Origin: Trichobilharzia szidati
Taxonomy: Eukaryota; Platyhelminthes; Trematoda; Strigeidida; Schistosomatidae
Direction of reading: 5' to 3'
Assembly: GCA_944472155.2 (NCBI GenBank)
Contig: OX235275.1
Span: 29,502,865-29,566,864, forward strand
DNA: 64,000 bases
Part shown: positions 21,661 through 33,624 of the stretch, one piece after another
How positions within the stretch are numbered: the stretch's first letter is position 1
Layout of the letters: every line of letters begins with the position of its first letter
Position numbers and translations under genes: made by a program
Notes under the pieces: model-generated
Seen by the model: only the letters and a program-made list of their open reading frames with translations
Databases searched by the model: none
What the model was told of the DNA's origin: nothing

Positions 21661-22610
21661 ATGACTATACCGAATGACCAACGGGTGTTAGGTCAAACTC
21701 CATTCACGGCAGCATCACAGTCCTAACATACTGCATACTACAAACCACATTTTGACCAATCCCCACACCACTTCTCTTGGAGTCTACCAGAGCTAAAGCA
21801 GTCGAGTGGCGGGATTTATTACGCATAAGTTCACCGAAGATCTGGAACCTTTACCTTAGAATCAAGAAGCGAGCTCAAAGAAATCATTGGTTTATACTAG
21901 CTCGTAATCAGTATATTGGATATTGGATCTGAATGTTTTGCCAACAGCCATGTTAACTACTATTATCCTTCTTACTCTTGAATCCCTTATTATTTTGTTT
22001 ACTTCAATCGACCTTTTATTTCTTTATTTTCCGCACAGAATGAACTGACAAGTAAGTGTGTGTGATGCGGTTGTTTGTGGTGTATTGTGCGAACACATCC
22101 CATTTTTCACAAAACTTCGTCTTCTGAAAACGCTATCTAAATTTTTCAAAGGGGCTGATAGTTTCGAATGAAAACATTTATATCCTACTCTCCTGACAGC
22201 TTTAACTACACTTATTATTATTATTATCATTTTTACCGGTACATATATATATATACTGGTTGACTGACTGTTAGTTGAGTTTTCTTATTCTTTTTCTGTC
22301 TGTCAGTCTGAATACTTTCACTAATTATATCTATTATTATTATCTATTTTCTATTGACGACGATACCGAGGGACCAACTGGTGAAAGGATCAACTCCATT
22401 CACAGTAGTAACAGTTTTAACACACCTCATACTACAAACCACATATAATTAATCCCTGCACTACTCCTTTTGGTGTATACCAAAGCTACGACAGTCAAGT
22501 GGCGGGACGAGCTACGCAGAACCTCTACCTCACAATCAAGAGGCGAGCACAAAGAAATCAAATTGGTTTATACTAGCTCGTAAAAACGATATTGGATATT
22601 GGATCAGTTA
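21661..22610. repeat. Diverged direct repeat pair (about 260 bp each)
   Basis: 21661-21925 and about 22352-22610 share a series of blocks: CCGA.TGACCAACGG/CCGAGGGACCAACTGG, CTCCATTCAC, CATACTACAAACCACAT, GTCGAGTGGCGGGA/GTCAAGTGGCGGGA, GGTTTATACTAGCTCGTAA and GATATTGGATATTGGAT. No coding pattern is seen. Given the neighbours they are probably 3' untranslated parts of LINE or PLE copies. Confidence 0.7.
22024..22216 (-). pseudogene. Penelope-like element fragment (N-terminal side of RT)
   Basis: Minus-strand translation contains GYKCFHSKLSAPLKNLDSVF and ASHTLTCQF. The RRR(S)F and LTCQF pattern recurs in the PLE region upstream of the RT palm at 50100-50300. It lies between the two direct repeats. 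Only about 65 residues are recognisable. Confidence 0.5.
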
Positions 22611-25600
22611 GTTTGAAATTTATCAAAGATGATAATTTTAGTTTTGATAATTCTCGTAATGATGACCCCTTTGAAAGATGGCTGAATATCCACTGTGATA
22701 CAAGGCGATAATGTCATAGTCTGTCACGAAACTGTTGTGTTCTACTTTTGATTAGTGAAACGAGAAAACCTCAGCTTTCAAATGACCTTGAGCGTAGGGG
22801 CGCATCTTTTCACTGACAAGGTAGATGCATTGGGAAGAGTACACTTCAGTTCTGACTGAATTGCAATTGTGTTTATTTAATTCATCTGCCAACCGCCAGT
22901 CGCTCTAAATCCAAGGTATTCATGCAAGTTCTACAGTTTTATGTACATATCTACACAAAGCCATACTCTCATGATAGAAATACTCTGTCTCATTATTATT
23001 GTGATCTAGGTTACAATATAATTTGAACTGTCAGTGTACAATTAGTTGTGGTCAGACGTGTACCATACTACAGTATTTGGTTGTCTCAAGCTAACTGTAT
23101 ATAATGTGATGTTGCGAAGACGTCTTATTATACCTATGTTGCAATCGTGTACTTTATGGTTTTTGGCTTTAGACATTTTTATATATCACAAGTTGAAGGT
23201 GTGCTCACTGCAAGTTGACTTTCAGCCGTTAGCTTCAGGGTTTTACCCCTCCTCCATCTGCTACAGCTTGAACAATTGGGTGGTATCATCAACCTTTGCA
23301 CATTAAGTGTAGCTTACAGCACGTTGTAGGAAAATGTTCTTCATATAAAATTTCTAACTTCTTTTCAGGTATTGTTATATTTTTTATATATACCTGAGAG
23401 ACTTATTTGCTTTTTCAGCCACGCATTATCGTGTTTAGTAGAGTGAAGCGGTTAAATTTATAGATTATAAATGTATCAGACATTTATAGCCTTCCTACAC
23501 CCATTTGTTTACTTTGGGCACTTGCTTAACTAATGCTATGTTGATGCTAACAAGTGAAATTCCTCACTGTACTGATATACGTAAAAGTTCAAACTGGATG
23601 TAACCATTTTGCCTGCATCAGTTTTGCCCTCCACTCTTCACTCTCTTATTAATGATGCCCATGATAACCCACATTATCGTATGCTCATTCAGCTCTCAGT
23701 AGGCAGTTGTAAGTCCTATTCGTTAAATAAAATGTGCGCTTGGATATTAACACAGAAATTCTTAGTGGAATCTTGATAGTCGCAATATCTCTCTCTCATA
23801 TATCTACCAAAATAATGTCTTCCGCATCACCCTTAATACAACACCCATTTTACATATCCTTTAAAGGCATTTCATACTTTCATTGTGAGAAATTCATGCC
23901 AGTACACCAATTGTCAAGTGTCCACGTACCATTTAAGTGACTATTGTGTGATTATATGTGGATACCGTATTACTGCCCTGTCGAAAACTGATAGTAAGTG
24001 CCTCTTCCATAGCTGTTTCAGAGGTATTTAGGCTTACAAATTTGGAAACAGATGTGGGACTACTGCTCATAGTTGTTTTGCTATTCAAGAAAACGCCAAA
24101 CGGAAACTGCATGCTTGCAGGCCTTTGAGTTTCCCATCAAATGGACTTTCAAACTTCTGAAAACTTGATTGGAGCTCTAGTAGGTTAAAGCCGTATGAAA
24201 TCTAGACACAAATACAAGGAGTTACTTGGTCTTTTTAACTTCAGCATGCAATATTATTAGTGGGGCGAGTTTAAAATGGGGGGGGGATAGTAATCGAAAG
24301 TATTCAAGGTAAAAATGACGTAAATCCATGGGTTTGTTAAATAGCAGTATAAAGTATTGGTCTTCTGATTGAGGTGCACAAGATTATCCACGGTTGAATG
24401 GGCTAATTAATATAAAGCTAATTCGGTTACCATGACAAAGATGCCTTTGAAAATATAAATAATAGCAATAAATATGATGTTACTCAACAACCACTTAAAA
24501 TTCTTTACAGTTGGCAATGAACCATACCTGTTGTTTGGGGACTAGTGTTGCTACTCTGGGATATCTAAATGTCGGTGGAGTAGCGTTCGAGCATGTGACC
24601 CACTGGATGGAAGTCGGACGCCTAGATCAATGAACTATAGTGCAACCCCCTTATTCTAGACTTATGATTTACCGTACTTTTCGGTGTTTAATCTTATTCG
24701 CCTTGCTTATAGTTATCAACTACTTAAAACAGAGTAATGAAATGTATCTGCTAAAAGTTATGTGGTGATGGGTGTCTTAGATGACCACGTTTATACTATT
24801 TCTATAGAGTCTAGTTTTAGGAAGTTTTGAGACGGGTGTGTGTCATAGAATCTTATTGCATCAGTTTCATTTTAAACAAACGAATCCGTAGATAGTTGGT
24901 TTAATGGCTATGGACATTAGCTAAAGCAAAATTGCCAGATTCATCGTCGTGATATCTTTAAATATCGCAATCAATAGACTCATTGGCTGTAGGTTCTTCA
25001 CTATTAGTAGTTCCGGTAAACTGGGAGAGGTTGCAGTAGTTGTCAAGTGTAATTTATGTTTGTATTTCACTACCCCACCGTTTGAATGAAATTTTTGTGT
25101 AATTTACCTGAATCCATCTCCCTCCCTTTCTTTCGGTCTCTTTACACACCGATTAGTTATTAAGCGTTTTATATTTGATTAGATTTAAAATTATTTGCTG
25201 CATTAGGTGGAGGCATTTTCCTATAAGCGATTGATGTGTTCGCTGCCAAAATGCAAAATTCATAACATATTCAGTCCCACTCCCCATTCCTTCTCACGTT
25301 AGGAAAACATTGTTTTTATACCTTTCGTCTAATTATGACACTCTTCGGGTGTGTCAGCGTACAAGTAGCCCTTACTTTTACTGTTTTGACCAAAATTAAC
25401 TGCTACACAGTTCTCAGAGTAATGCATTTACAGATGTTGAGTGGAGTACCTCACCCAGATAATTCATACGTTTACCAAGTATGTACACTGCAATTAGCGA
25501 GTCTTCTGTGGATAATGGCCAGTTAGCTACGAAAATTAAAGATCCCAGGAGAAGAGTTGATGTGTATTTTCAATATACCTGTGCCAAGTACCACACTTTA

Positions 25601-26285
25601 CTGCTCAAAACATGCCTGACAGATCAGTAATGAACACTTAAGTAAACTGAGGTAAAGACAAAGGGGAAAATGACCGTAATGCATCACAGATGGACAGATA
25701 TAAGTGGTTTGCTTAGCCAATACACTTCCGGGAGTTGTACATTTAAATTGTTGATACGTAGTTGGTGTGTACATGGCTGTTTGGGACAACTCAGGACTAC
25801 GTACGACAGTTCAGTCGTCCTAACTTATAAAGTTTGAGATGGTATAAAAATAGTCATAAGTATAACATTTTAATAAGCATGTGAAAAGGAATAAACACAT
25901 GGAGAATAATGAGAACTTATGGATTTAGAAGTCCATGTAGAGTGAATGCGTCTACACCACTGGAAACGATTTTAAGCCATATCACTAACAGTCTCCAGTA
26001 CCTGTATCTTAGCCTCTTGAAGATCCCATTCAGGCGGTTTATACTTCCCTCCCCACTTGTCTCAAAACTGCTGTCAAAAACTTCATAAATTGATGCGAAG
26101 TTTCGCTTTGCACCACCTTATCTCTGTTCCACCCTAATCAAATGTCATTACCCGACGAGGAAACTGATGGCTCAGACATCTCAATCGACTTAGCTTCACA
26201 ACGTCCTGATTGGCTTACATTCCCTACATAGCACTGTCTAGCCTCAGAATTGTTCACTGCAATATACCACTTAACGAGGGAGATA
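22611..26285. other. No gene recognised; one dispersed-repeat fragment
   Basis: AT-rich sequence with short chance ORFs. A block at about 24540-24660 (GTGACCCACTGGATGGAAGT, CTAGATCAATGAAC) resembles 31280-31360 and is a dispersed repeat of unknown type. There is a G7 run near 24283. I could not see exon-like segments. Confidence 0.45.
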
Positions 26286-26289
26286 GAAG

Positions 26290-27190
26290 TCATTTTTTTT
26301 GGTCAAAGTGAGCTAGCCTTTTAATATCTTCCACTCTCAGTGGCTATGTTTGACAGCCACAAAGGAAAACGGAGCGCACTGCTATGCATTAAACACATCC
26401 TGTATGAGTCAAAAATAAAATAAGTTGGCAAATGCCCCACGAGCCTTTTGTATCCCTTTTGATACTTCCTCAGCAATCAGTGCATTACCCCACCAATAAC
26501 TGCTACCTTGACGTGGTGGTCGGGTTTGCATATCACAATGACGAAACGAGCTAGACTGGTTGGGAATTATATTCCTGCAGGTCCTACCATTCTAAGAAGG
26601 TTGTTTGGATACTTGTTAGACTAAAAGCGGTCATTAAGGAGTGCATACTCTATGGAATCCAAACGGATGCAATGGCGTGTGAACCTCTATTGGACACTGG
26701 CAACCATGGGAGCGTAGCTCCTGACGCTGCTGTGCTGCCTTGCAGATGAGATTTCGAGTCAAAGGCCTTGTGGGGGTGGTGTCTGAAGACAACCACCTGT
26801 CTCGGTCAGGACACCCGGGCACTATTCCAACCTTTACACTTCACTTCATGGTGCCTATACTGTACCACGTTCTTTGCTTTAAATAAAATGAATGTAGTGT
26901 ATCAGAACTAATACATCTTCTCGAATAACGTGTTCAGCACGCTCCACGACTTGAATCACTGTCCTTCAACTAGCAGTTAGTGAATAACGTCCCTGCAGAA
27001 ATATCTTACGTTCGAAGTAGGCGAATCGCATACCAGGCATACTAAGATTCCTACGCAAGGTCTTCAGAGTACTCGATATTTTGTTAGGATCTTCAGCTAG
27101 AAGTACAATATCGTCTACTTACTATAAATCAACAAAACTGTTTCTTGGTAACATGTCAATCCATAAGTCATTGAAGTCAATTAAGGTCAC
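26290..27190 (-). pseudogene. RTE-like LINE (family B) RT fragment, split by an insertion
   Basis: On the minus strand, 27190-26905 reads NSFVDL, two stops, VDDIVLLAEDPNKISSTL and SMPGMRFAYFERK, the RT palm after the catalytic site. The next part, ALIAEEVSKGIQKARGAFAN and AVRSVLL...RVEDIKRL, is found at 26475-26290. The gap between them is filled by a plus-strand repeat (26490-26890). The stops and the YADD-to-VDD change show it is dead. The same protein appears at 30330, 40758 and 61555. Confidence 0.75.
26490..26890 (+). mobile_element. Dispersed repeat (family E) inserted in LINE B
   Basis: Starts near ATAACTGCTACCTTGACGTGG and carries GTGGTCGGGTTTGCATATC. It ends close to AAATAAAATGAATG. 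Copies with the same opening lie at 29945 and 33095, and its second half recurs at 31795-31930. There is no coding pattern. About 400 bp long and non-autonomous by appearance. Its position inside a continuous LINE protein shows that it is an insertion. Confidence 0.65.
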
Positions 27191-27762
27191 AGTTTTTAGG
27201 TGAACTTTTTTTTGTTCGAAATTTCGAAAAGCGTATATGCATGATTTCAGATGAATACTCTGTCCCGTTCGCTGTTGTGTAGATGCAAGAATAGAATTAA
27301 CAGTTTGTATGTGTAGTGCGTATAGATGGATGCATCATCTTTGAACTAAATTAATCAAAGATATCTCCTAAATGTAAGACTTTTCATTAGCCGGTGCCAA
27401 CTACAATGGTGGCTACATTGCAGACTGATCGAATTCAGTCTGCACTAAATAAAGGACTACACGCGTATTTGACAATTCTATTTCATGTTGTTTGATGTAA
27501 ACCAAAATCACAAGCTCAGTGATCGGTTAAAAATATAAACTGTATAAATATAAATAGCTGTTTGATCACTTGAAAACATACCTTTGCTTCCGTGTCTTGC
27601 CTTCTACTGTTACAAAGGTACTTACTTTCTTGAGGATTCATTCTAAAGGCTTCCAAAACTATCTGGAAGTTTCTGTTAAAATGGGCTTCAAACTTGTAAC
27701 CTATTATCTAGTAGTTGAGTACTCAGTCTTAAGGGATAAATTTTCATGTCAATATAGCTGCA
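27191..27762. other. Upstream region of the RBM18-like gene
   Basis: No certain feature. 27390-27480 (GAATTCAGTCTGCACTAAAT) matches 53395-53455 and is a short dispersed repeat. I could not identify a promoter. Confidence 0.4.
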
Positions 27763-27876
27763 ATGGGTTTGTGCAAAAATTTTTTTTTTTTTAAATTTTT
27801 ACTTCAGAACAGTTTATGCAGTTCTAGCTGTTGCTTCTTTTTACATTTCCCCCCTAGGTCCTCCCCCCCCCCCCTA

Positions 27877-28139
27877 ATGGAAACAAAAAGTGGTCGATTA
27901 ACAGCCTCTGACGACTGTAGTGATTCACTTGAAGTAAACGGTGATCCACATAGAATATGGCTAGGTTGTTTACCGACACGCATCACAGAATTTGCAGTTC
28001 TACAGTTAGCTAAACAGTTCGGAGAATTGTCAGATTTCCATTTCCCTGTACATAAAACTGGTGATTTGCAAGGATCTACTGTTGGTTATTGCTTCCTGAC
28101 GTATAAATCAGTTGACGATGCTAAAAAGGCATGGAAAGG
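27877..28139 (+). CDS. RBM18: RBM18-like RNA-binding protein, coding exon 1 (RRM)
   Basis: First coding exon of the only host gene I can support. ATG at 27877 (METKSGRL...), 263 bp, ending at the donor GG|GTAGGT in phase 2. It carries most of one RRM: RNP2 as RIWLGCL and RNP1 as VGYCFLTY, with the spacing HRIWLGCL...ITE...HKTGDLQG...GYCF that is characteristic of animal RBM18, a small single-RRM protein of poorly known function. A polypyrimidine run and CCCCTAG|G about 20 bp upstream of the ATG look like a splice acceptor, either for a 5' untranslated exon or for spliced-leader addition, which flukes use. No TATA box is evident. Confidence 0.8.
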
Positions 28140-28297
28140 GTAGGTTATTTTCCTTCAAGGTTTTATTCATTACACTGTGGGTAATTTTAAGCTGGGGCTA
28201 TGAGATATACAATTCACTAGATTAGGAGGTAAATAAAACACTATGCTACAATCTGAGAAATTCGATAGGATGTAATTTAACACTGCAAATATTTTTT

Positions 28298-28518
28298 TTC
28301 CTTTACGTTCCCAGTGGAATACTGGGCTTCAAGCTAGAGGCTTGAAGTTTCTGTAGCAGTGTTTATTTAACAGGATGGGTTTGCTAGCCTCATGCCCAAC
28401 CTTCCCTCTTTACCAGTCTTGCTAATGGCTTAGCGAGGTAAAGGAGTGCGTCGGCCGGGGATCGAGCTGCGGACCACTTGCGTGGTCAGCGAGCACTGCC
28501 GCTGTGCCACTGACGCAC
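28298..28518 (-). mobile_element. tRNA-headed SINE, minus copy, in RBM18 intron 1
   Basis: The minus strand has a tRNA-like head (28516-28447) with box A-like GTGGCACAGCGG and box B-like GCTCGATCCC, then the body to about 28298. The body matches the plus copy at 61115-61335 (CGAGGTAAAG/TTACCTCGCTAAG, CTTGAAGTTTCTGTAGCA). The head no longer folds into a normal anticodon arm. Confidence 0.75.
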
Positions 28519-28689
28519 ACTCACATAATGGTACACCCGTTGAATAGGTATTGGTTTCACAGGAGAACCGAACACACCTATCCCTGCCTCTTGCGAGACG
28601 AGACGGGCATGCAGTATCATCCTGTGGCGCAACCACTCGAGAGCCCTTTCCCTCGATGGACCAACTGCAAACATAGACTGTACTAAACT

Positions 28690-29290
28690 AACAAAAAGTA
28701 AGTGATATTGGAAACTGTTCAAAGTGAATATAATAATAATAATGCACCATATATTCTTACTATTATTTCCTTCGGTTCCGAGTACGACACAGACATTCAA
28801 CAGTACATCTCCATTTCACTTTGTTTTTGCCATCACTTTCAGTGGGTTTCAAGACTACTGTCTTTAAGCTTTCTCCTCCTCCTCACACTATCTCCTCTAT
28901 GTCACCATCAGACCTCGTCTCCCTTTCGGATTCCAATTGAGGGCTTGTCTGGCGGGTGATGTCACTCAACAAACTCTTCAGTGTGTATAACCAATATATC
29001 TCCAATTCTCGTTGCTTATTTCTCCTTGATTTGTTCGTTGCCATAGCTCTTTGTCACTTATCTCCTCCGACCGGCTATCTGATCTTCACTATTGCCCAGA
29101 GGCATCTATTGAAGTAAGTGTGTAGTGGCTTGTTGGAAATGCCTTTAATGATTAGTGCTTGATGTTTTAGGTCAGGCACCTTCATCACCTCTGTCTTTTC
29201 TGCGTCCACTTGAAGTCCTGTCTTCGTTGTTTCTTCTGCTGACTTTGTTAGTTTTCGAATTCGTTTGATATCAGGAACATAGATTCACTA
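28690..29290 (-). pseudogene. RTE-like LINE (family A) 3' fragment
   Basis: The minus strand follows the 3' half of the family-A RT protein seen better at 50465-51385. Corresponding blocks include GGACTTCAAGTGGACGCAGA (the VN/DAEKT segment) and the CTTTCCGGTT-type end. An (AAT)n-type tract at its 3' side (28728-28741) is the family tail. Many frame breaks. Lies in RBM18 intron 1. Confidence 0.65.
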
Positions 29291-29317
29291 CACAAAGTGA
29301 AATTAAGTAAATTTTTA

Positions 29318-29425
29318 TTCCTATTCTAAGGTCAAGGTAGAAGAAGAGACTATGCATGCTTCTCTTGTACGCAAGTATCCCAGCCTAGGCTTATGAATAG
29401 CTAAGGCCTCAGCTGTCTTTAGAAG
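29318..29425 (-). pseudogene. Penelope-like element C-terminal fragment
   Basis: Minus-strand LLKTAEALAIHKPRLGYLRT matches the C-terminal helix after GIY-YIG in the PLE at 49112-49489 (LKYAEAIAIHKLRPSLCIQK). Only this end survives. Confidence 0.65.
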
Positions 29426-29944
29426 TTGATGAAGATGAAGAAAACACACTAGTTTAGCGTGAATTCAATAGATAATCTTCAAATCGTTTTCTCAGGGTTT
29501 TTGATTGAGTATCAGTAGTCTCTCACATATTTCCTTTCTTTCTTTCTTTCAAAACGATCCTGGAATTCGGCCTGATATCTTTATGGAAAGTATTTGCACT
29601 CCTTTCCAAGATCTATGCGTCCTATGAACTATTTTATGTATTATGCAACCTATCTTGTCACTCGATATTGAACTGTGCTTATAATCACATATATATTTTA
29701 TCCCAATTCACATTATTACTATAAATGTTTCCTCATGAGATATATTTTCTTAAAAATCACTTTATTTATAAGTGACGATTGTATAGTTTGCTGATAAACT
29801 CGTTAAAAAGACATCTAAAATAGAAAAATATTTTAACTTTCCCTGGAACGTTTATTATTATTATATGTTTGCAGTTAATTATCTTTCAGTGTATAGTTTA
29901 AAGTTTATTATGTAATACTTCCGTACTTGTACATCTTCTATCTT

Positions 29945-30110
29945 TAATATCCCGACCGATATAGCTGTTATCCTGATGTGGTGGTCGGGCTTGCATATCA
30001 CAATGACACAGCAAGCTACACTGAATGGAACTAATGTTTATGCGATTAGACTCAAAGCAGTTACCGTCATAGTTTAAGATGTTTACACTATACGTACGGG
30101 AGGGGTATGT
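29945..30110 (+). repeat. Family E repeat fragment
   Basis: CCTGATGTGGTGGTCGGGCT and TTGCATATCACAATGAC match the start of the family E copy at 26490. It is followed, after a CAG microsatellite at 30147-30163, by LINE B sequence. Confidence 0.6.
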
Positions 30111-30329
30111 GGGTAAAGCCGTACTGCTGACGAATACGTATATAGCAGCAGCAGCAGCAGCAAGGAGTTTCCTTCAGATCACCAACATGTCAACAGCAAC
30201 CGGGCACTTTGGTCCAAGTTGATCTTTCAAGAAGAAATTAGAAGCAACTTCAAAGAAGTCTAATTGTGACCCCACTTCACTTATTAGGGAAGCTGCCTCA
30301 GTGCTAATGAAATGCTTGCTAACGCGTAA

Positions 30330-30790
30330 TCTCAGCATGGATACAAAATGCTCGTTTGGCGTTCTTCTTCTTCAGCTGATGCCATCTCTTACACATACGT
30401 GTGATTTCTGGCTGTCGACCAAAGGACGTGTGTACTGATAACCAGATCACTCTCTCTCCTCCTTTATGTCTCTGAGACATGGCGATCGAAAGTGGAAGGC
30501 ATGTAAAGACTGGTTATCTTTGACCACAGGTGTCTGTGTTCTATCTCCCATGCTACGTGGTAGGTATAATAGGGTGAGCAATATTGCAGGTGGGTGTCGA
30601 GTGCTAGGTAAGCAGGGGAAATCAATCGATCAGGTTGTGAAGCACCTGCATTGATTGAGATATCTACGACATGTGTTACGCATGCCTACCCATCGCCTTC
30701 CTCGACAGTCAATGTTAGCTGACACAGGATCAGGTTGGCGAAATGCCAGTAGTGGTCAAACCATTCACTCTCTGTGTGATCTACTGCATT
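30330..30790 (+). pseudogene. RTE-like LINE (family B), C-terminal RT fragment
   Basis: Plus-strand translation in shifting frames gives the family-B C-terminus: [18 protein letters not shown], then a stop where Arg is expected, [17 protein letters not shown] and [18 protein letters not shown]. Compare 40758-41215 and 61555-62430. Dead fragment in RBM18 intron 1. Confidence 0.72.
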
Positions 30791-31039
30791 CCACTTAAAT
30801 CCTATTGGTTTTCCGTGTTACTATTCCTTTTCTTCGCCAAATTTCTGCTTATTATCGTTTTTTTCAAATATCATTATTGCTTTGTGTGCTACATGGAGTG
30901 TGACAGCTCGAACTACTCTACTTATATGCAAAGTTTGATGTTAAATCCAGTCAGTCAGTCTCTGTAATCTACTGTGTATATCTGTCCAAATTATTTTGTA
31001 CTTCTAGTAGAATAATTTTTATTTGACTGAAGTATTCGC

Positions 31040-31960
31040 TCCCTGTGTTGATATGGATTCGCCCAGTGACCTAGTAGAAAATGGTTTAGCTTCGAACCTG
31101 ACTGGGGGAATACCACTATTCACTAAGGGCAAGGTACATTAAACTGATAAGTCCCAGGTAAGAGGAGTCACGCTTTATGGATTTCACTTCTAATCAATTA
31201 CAAGTGCATCCAGTTTTCAATAAGCCGCACCTATTGTCTAAAAGCTAGTGATGTCACATATCTGCTGTGTAACCTCGGTAAGTGAAGCGGGTTTCTAACA
31301 TGTGACCTAGTTGTGGAAAGTCGATCAGCTAGATCAATGAACAGCAACTCCATTTAATTAATATCAGTAAAAGTAAAATATCAGTAAAGGTGTGAACACG
31401 GGCAGTAATTTTGCTCGAAATATTACCAATAACAAAACTTATCATTGTGTGTAAACTATTGAAGTATAATTATACTTTATTAGCTCCATTTAACTTCAGT
31501 TATTGAACGCAAACCAGTGATTTAAACATCATATGGTCGACTCCATGAAAGACATGTAATGGCTGAGGGTGGGTAGACTTCCGTCTTCCTCTCGAAATGC
31601 TCTCCTGTAGTCACGTGTTCATGATCTCTGCTCGGCAAGTCGTATTCACTGCCTTCACACACAATGGGGTGTCCCTCACAACAAGACTTGTGGACATTCA
31701 GGTCTACCTTGGGGAGTCGGAAAACCCTAATTCCAAACCTGTGATGTACACGGACCCCATAATCCGAAAGGATTGAATGGCATATAAACTTGTTTTGATC
31801 ACCATAAACCATGGGATTGTAGCTGACGCTGCTTCACTGCCTTGGGGATCAGACTTGAAGACAGCCAACTGCCTCAATCTGAGCGTCTGGACAGTATCCC
31901 AGCCTTCTCACACACTGTGAGATTTTGTGTGACGTATGTCATGGTGTCCATAATAATAAA
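31040..31960 (+). repeat. Degenerate dispersed repeats in RBM18 intron 1
   Basis: 31280-31360 parallels 24560-24660 (GTGACC...CTAGATCAATGAAC). 31795-31930 parallels the second half of family E at 26690-26830 (GGGATTGTAGCTGACGCTGC against GGGAGCGTAGCTCCTGACGC, then GAAGACA and CAACTGCCTC blocks). No coding capacity seen. Confidence 0.5.
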
Positions 31961-31999
31961 TAATATGGTCACTGCTAACCATAGAGGTGGTAAAAGTAA

Positions 32000-32640
32000 T
32001 CAACCGACAAGCGATCCCTTCCTTCACTTATCTAGGCGGAATTGTTTGAGCTATAGACAGACGGCCCCCAATGAGGATGTCAAAGACAGCCAGGGTCGGA
32101 AAGACAAGATACACCATCGTCAATCTGAAATCAGTTTGAAAATTTTCTGCACTTCACAGAATAAGCAATAAAATTAGGATTTTCAACACCAATGTTAAGC
32201 CAGTCAGCTTATCTATATGGGTCAGCAACTTGGCTAACGCGTCATGAAAAGCATTTCCAACAAGCTACTGTAGACATTTATCAAAAGCTAACCATCTTTC
32301 CTAGCTCCATACCGCAGATCACATGACCAGCCAGAAAGAATTAGCAATAAGAAACTCTGTGAACGAACCAATTAAGAACCTGCTGTGCTGGAAAGTATGT
32401 CTAAGAAAATGAAGATGGTTCGGATACATGCTGAGTAGGCTGATGCCAAGCCACTGACTGATCCAGTGGAACCCGAATAGGAAACAACGAGAGTTGGGCT
32501 TGGCTTTGAAGGTGATATAGAGAAGATTGTGTGAGGAGGAGATAAGAGACTATGGGCTAATTGAAGGTGTGCTGTTGAATCCCTATATTTCATTCGGAAC
32601 CAAAAGGAACAATTATATATTAATAATAATCATAATAACT
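32000..32640 (+). pseudogene. RTE-like LINE (family A) 3' fragment next to exon 2
   Basis: Recognisable by TTCACTTATCTAGG (FTYLG), GGATTTTCAACACCAATGTT (RIFNTNV), the CCAGTGGAACCCGAA block and the 3' end CGGAACCAAAAGGAACAA with an (AAT)n tail at about 32618-32640. The same order occurs in the copies at 38035, 42600 and 55265. The tail ends only some 45 bp before the exon 2 acceptor. Confidence 0.72.
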
Positions 32641-32686
32641 ATTGAACAAATACCACTACCTTTATTGTTATTATTATTATTTATAG

Positions 32687-32932
32687 GTTAGATGGTTTAA
32701 ACTTTCATGGATACACGTTAGTTGCACGACCAGCTAGACCAACTAAAGATGAATTAACAGTTGCACAACGTGCATCTGATGAAGCTACAAAACTTCGGAT
32801 AATTGAAGAAGCTAAACAACGTGAAGCTCAATTAGCCGTTATAATGGGTATATATGATCCTATGCAGCTTATGTCATCTACACATTTGAATGAATGCTTT
32901 GATAAGACACTTCCAATGGAAAATAGTATAAA
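32687..32932 (+). CDS. RBM18: RBM18-like protein, coding exon 2
   Basis: Acceptor TTATAG|GTT and donor AA|GTATGTT. The exon is 246 bp and joins exon 1 in phase 2 to complete the RRM (LDGLNFHGYTLVARPARP). It continues into a charged helix (SDEATKLRIIEEAKQREAQL) that precedes MGIYDPMQLM. There is no stop in the joined frame. It ends with two bases of a split codon. Confidence 0.8.
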
Positions 32933-33094
32933 GTATGTTTCTTCTTATTTTCGCCACATATATTAGTCTTGTTTTGTAGCTCAAGTGGAATGGTGTTGTC
33001 TGATTGTGGTTGTATTCTTTAACCTGTTTAATAGTTTAATTTACATATTCTTAATAGTCTTCATACTGATATTATCAGTGTTCATAAATAAAAT

Positions 33095-33330
33095 TGTATG
33101 TTTCTCCGATCGATAACTACTATCTTGACGTGGTGGTCAAGCTTGCATATTGCAATGACCACCAACACAGCTGCACTAGTTGGAATTGATGTTCCCACAG
33201 GTCCTATTACTTCTATACGTATCCAAAGATTATATAATCTGATGAATCTTGCGGCAGTCTGTAGCTGGCGATAAGACCTTCAGACGGACGCAACTCCATG
33301 TATGACTGGCCTGGCCTTGACCAGTTGTCC
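33095..33330 (+). repeat. Family E repeat fragment
   Basis: GATCGATAACTACTATCTTG followed by ACGTGGTGGTC and CACAGGTCCTA matches the opening of 26490-26600. A (CA)n microsatellite follows at 33436-33454. Confidence 0.6.
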
Positions 33331-33624
33331 TCTGGGCTGTATATATGATCATGCAACACTAATACTATTTTCGTTACACCAACTCCAAAAGGAAGTTAAC
33401 TCCGATGGTGTGTGGGCAGGTGGGAGATATCAACCACGCACACACACACACACACTTCCAAAAGCAGACAAATCAGGTTGTCTGTTGGAAGGTAGAGGTA
33501 TAGAATGGATGACTTTGAGTGTGTTTATGTTTTATTTTAATCAACTGAAGGTATAAAACTATTCAATCATTAAGGTTTTAGTCAGTTAACTTCCCAGTTA
33601 CTTAGGCTAAAGTAAGTGGATTAG

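Noticed and set aside
29945..33454. CRISPR-like spaced repeats
   Set aside because: Family E copies are irregularly spaced, diverged and in a eukaryotic intron; there is no array structure.
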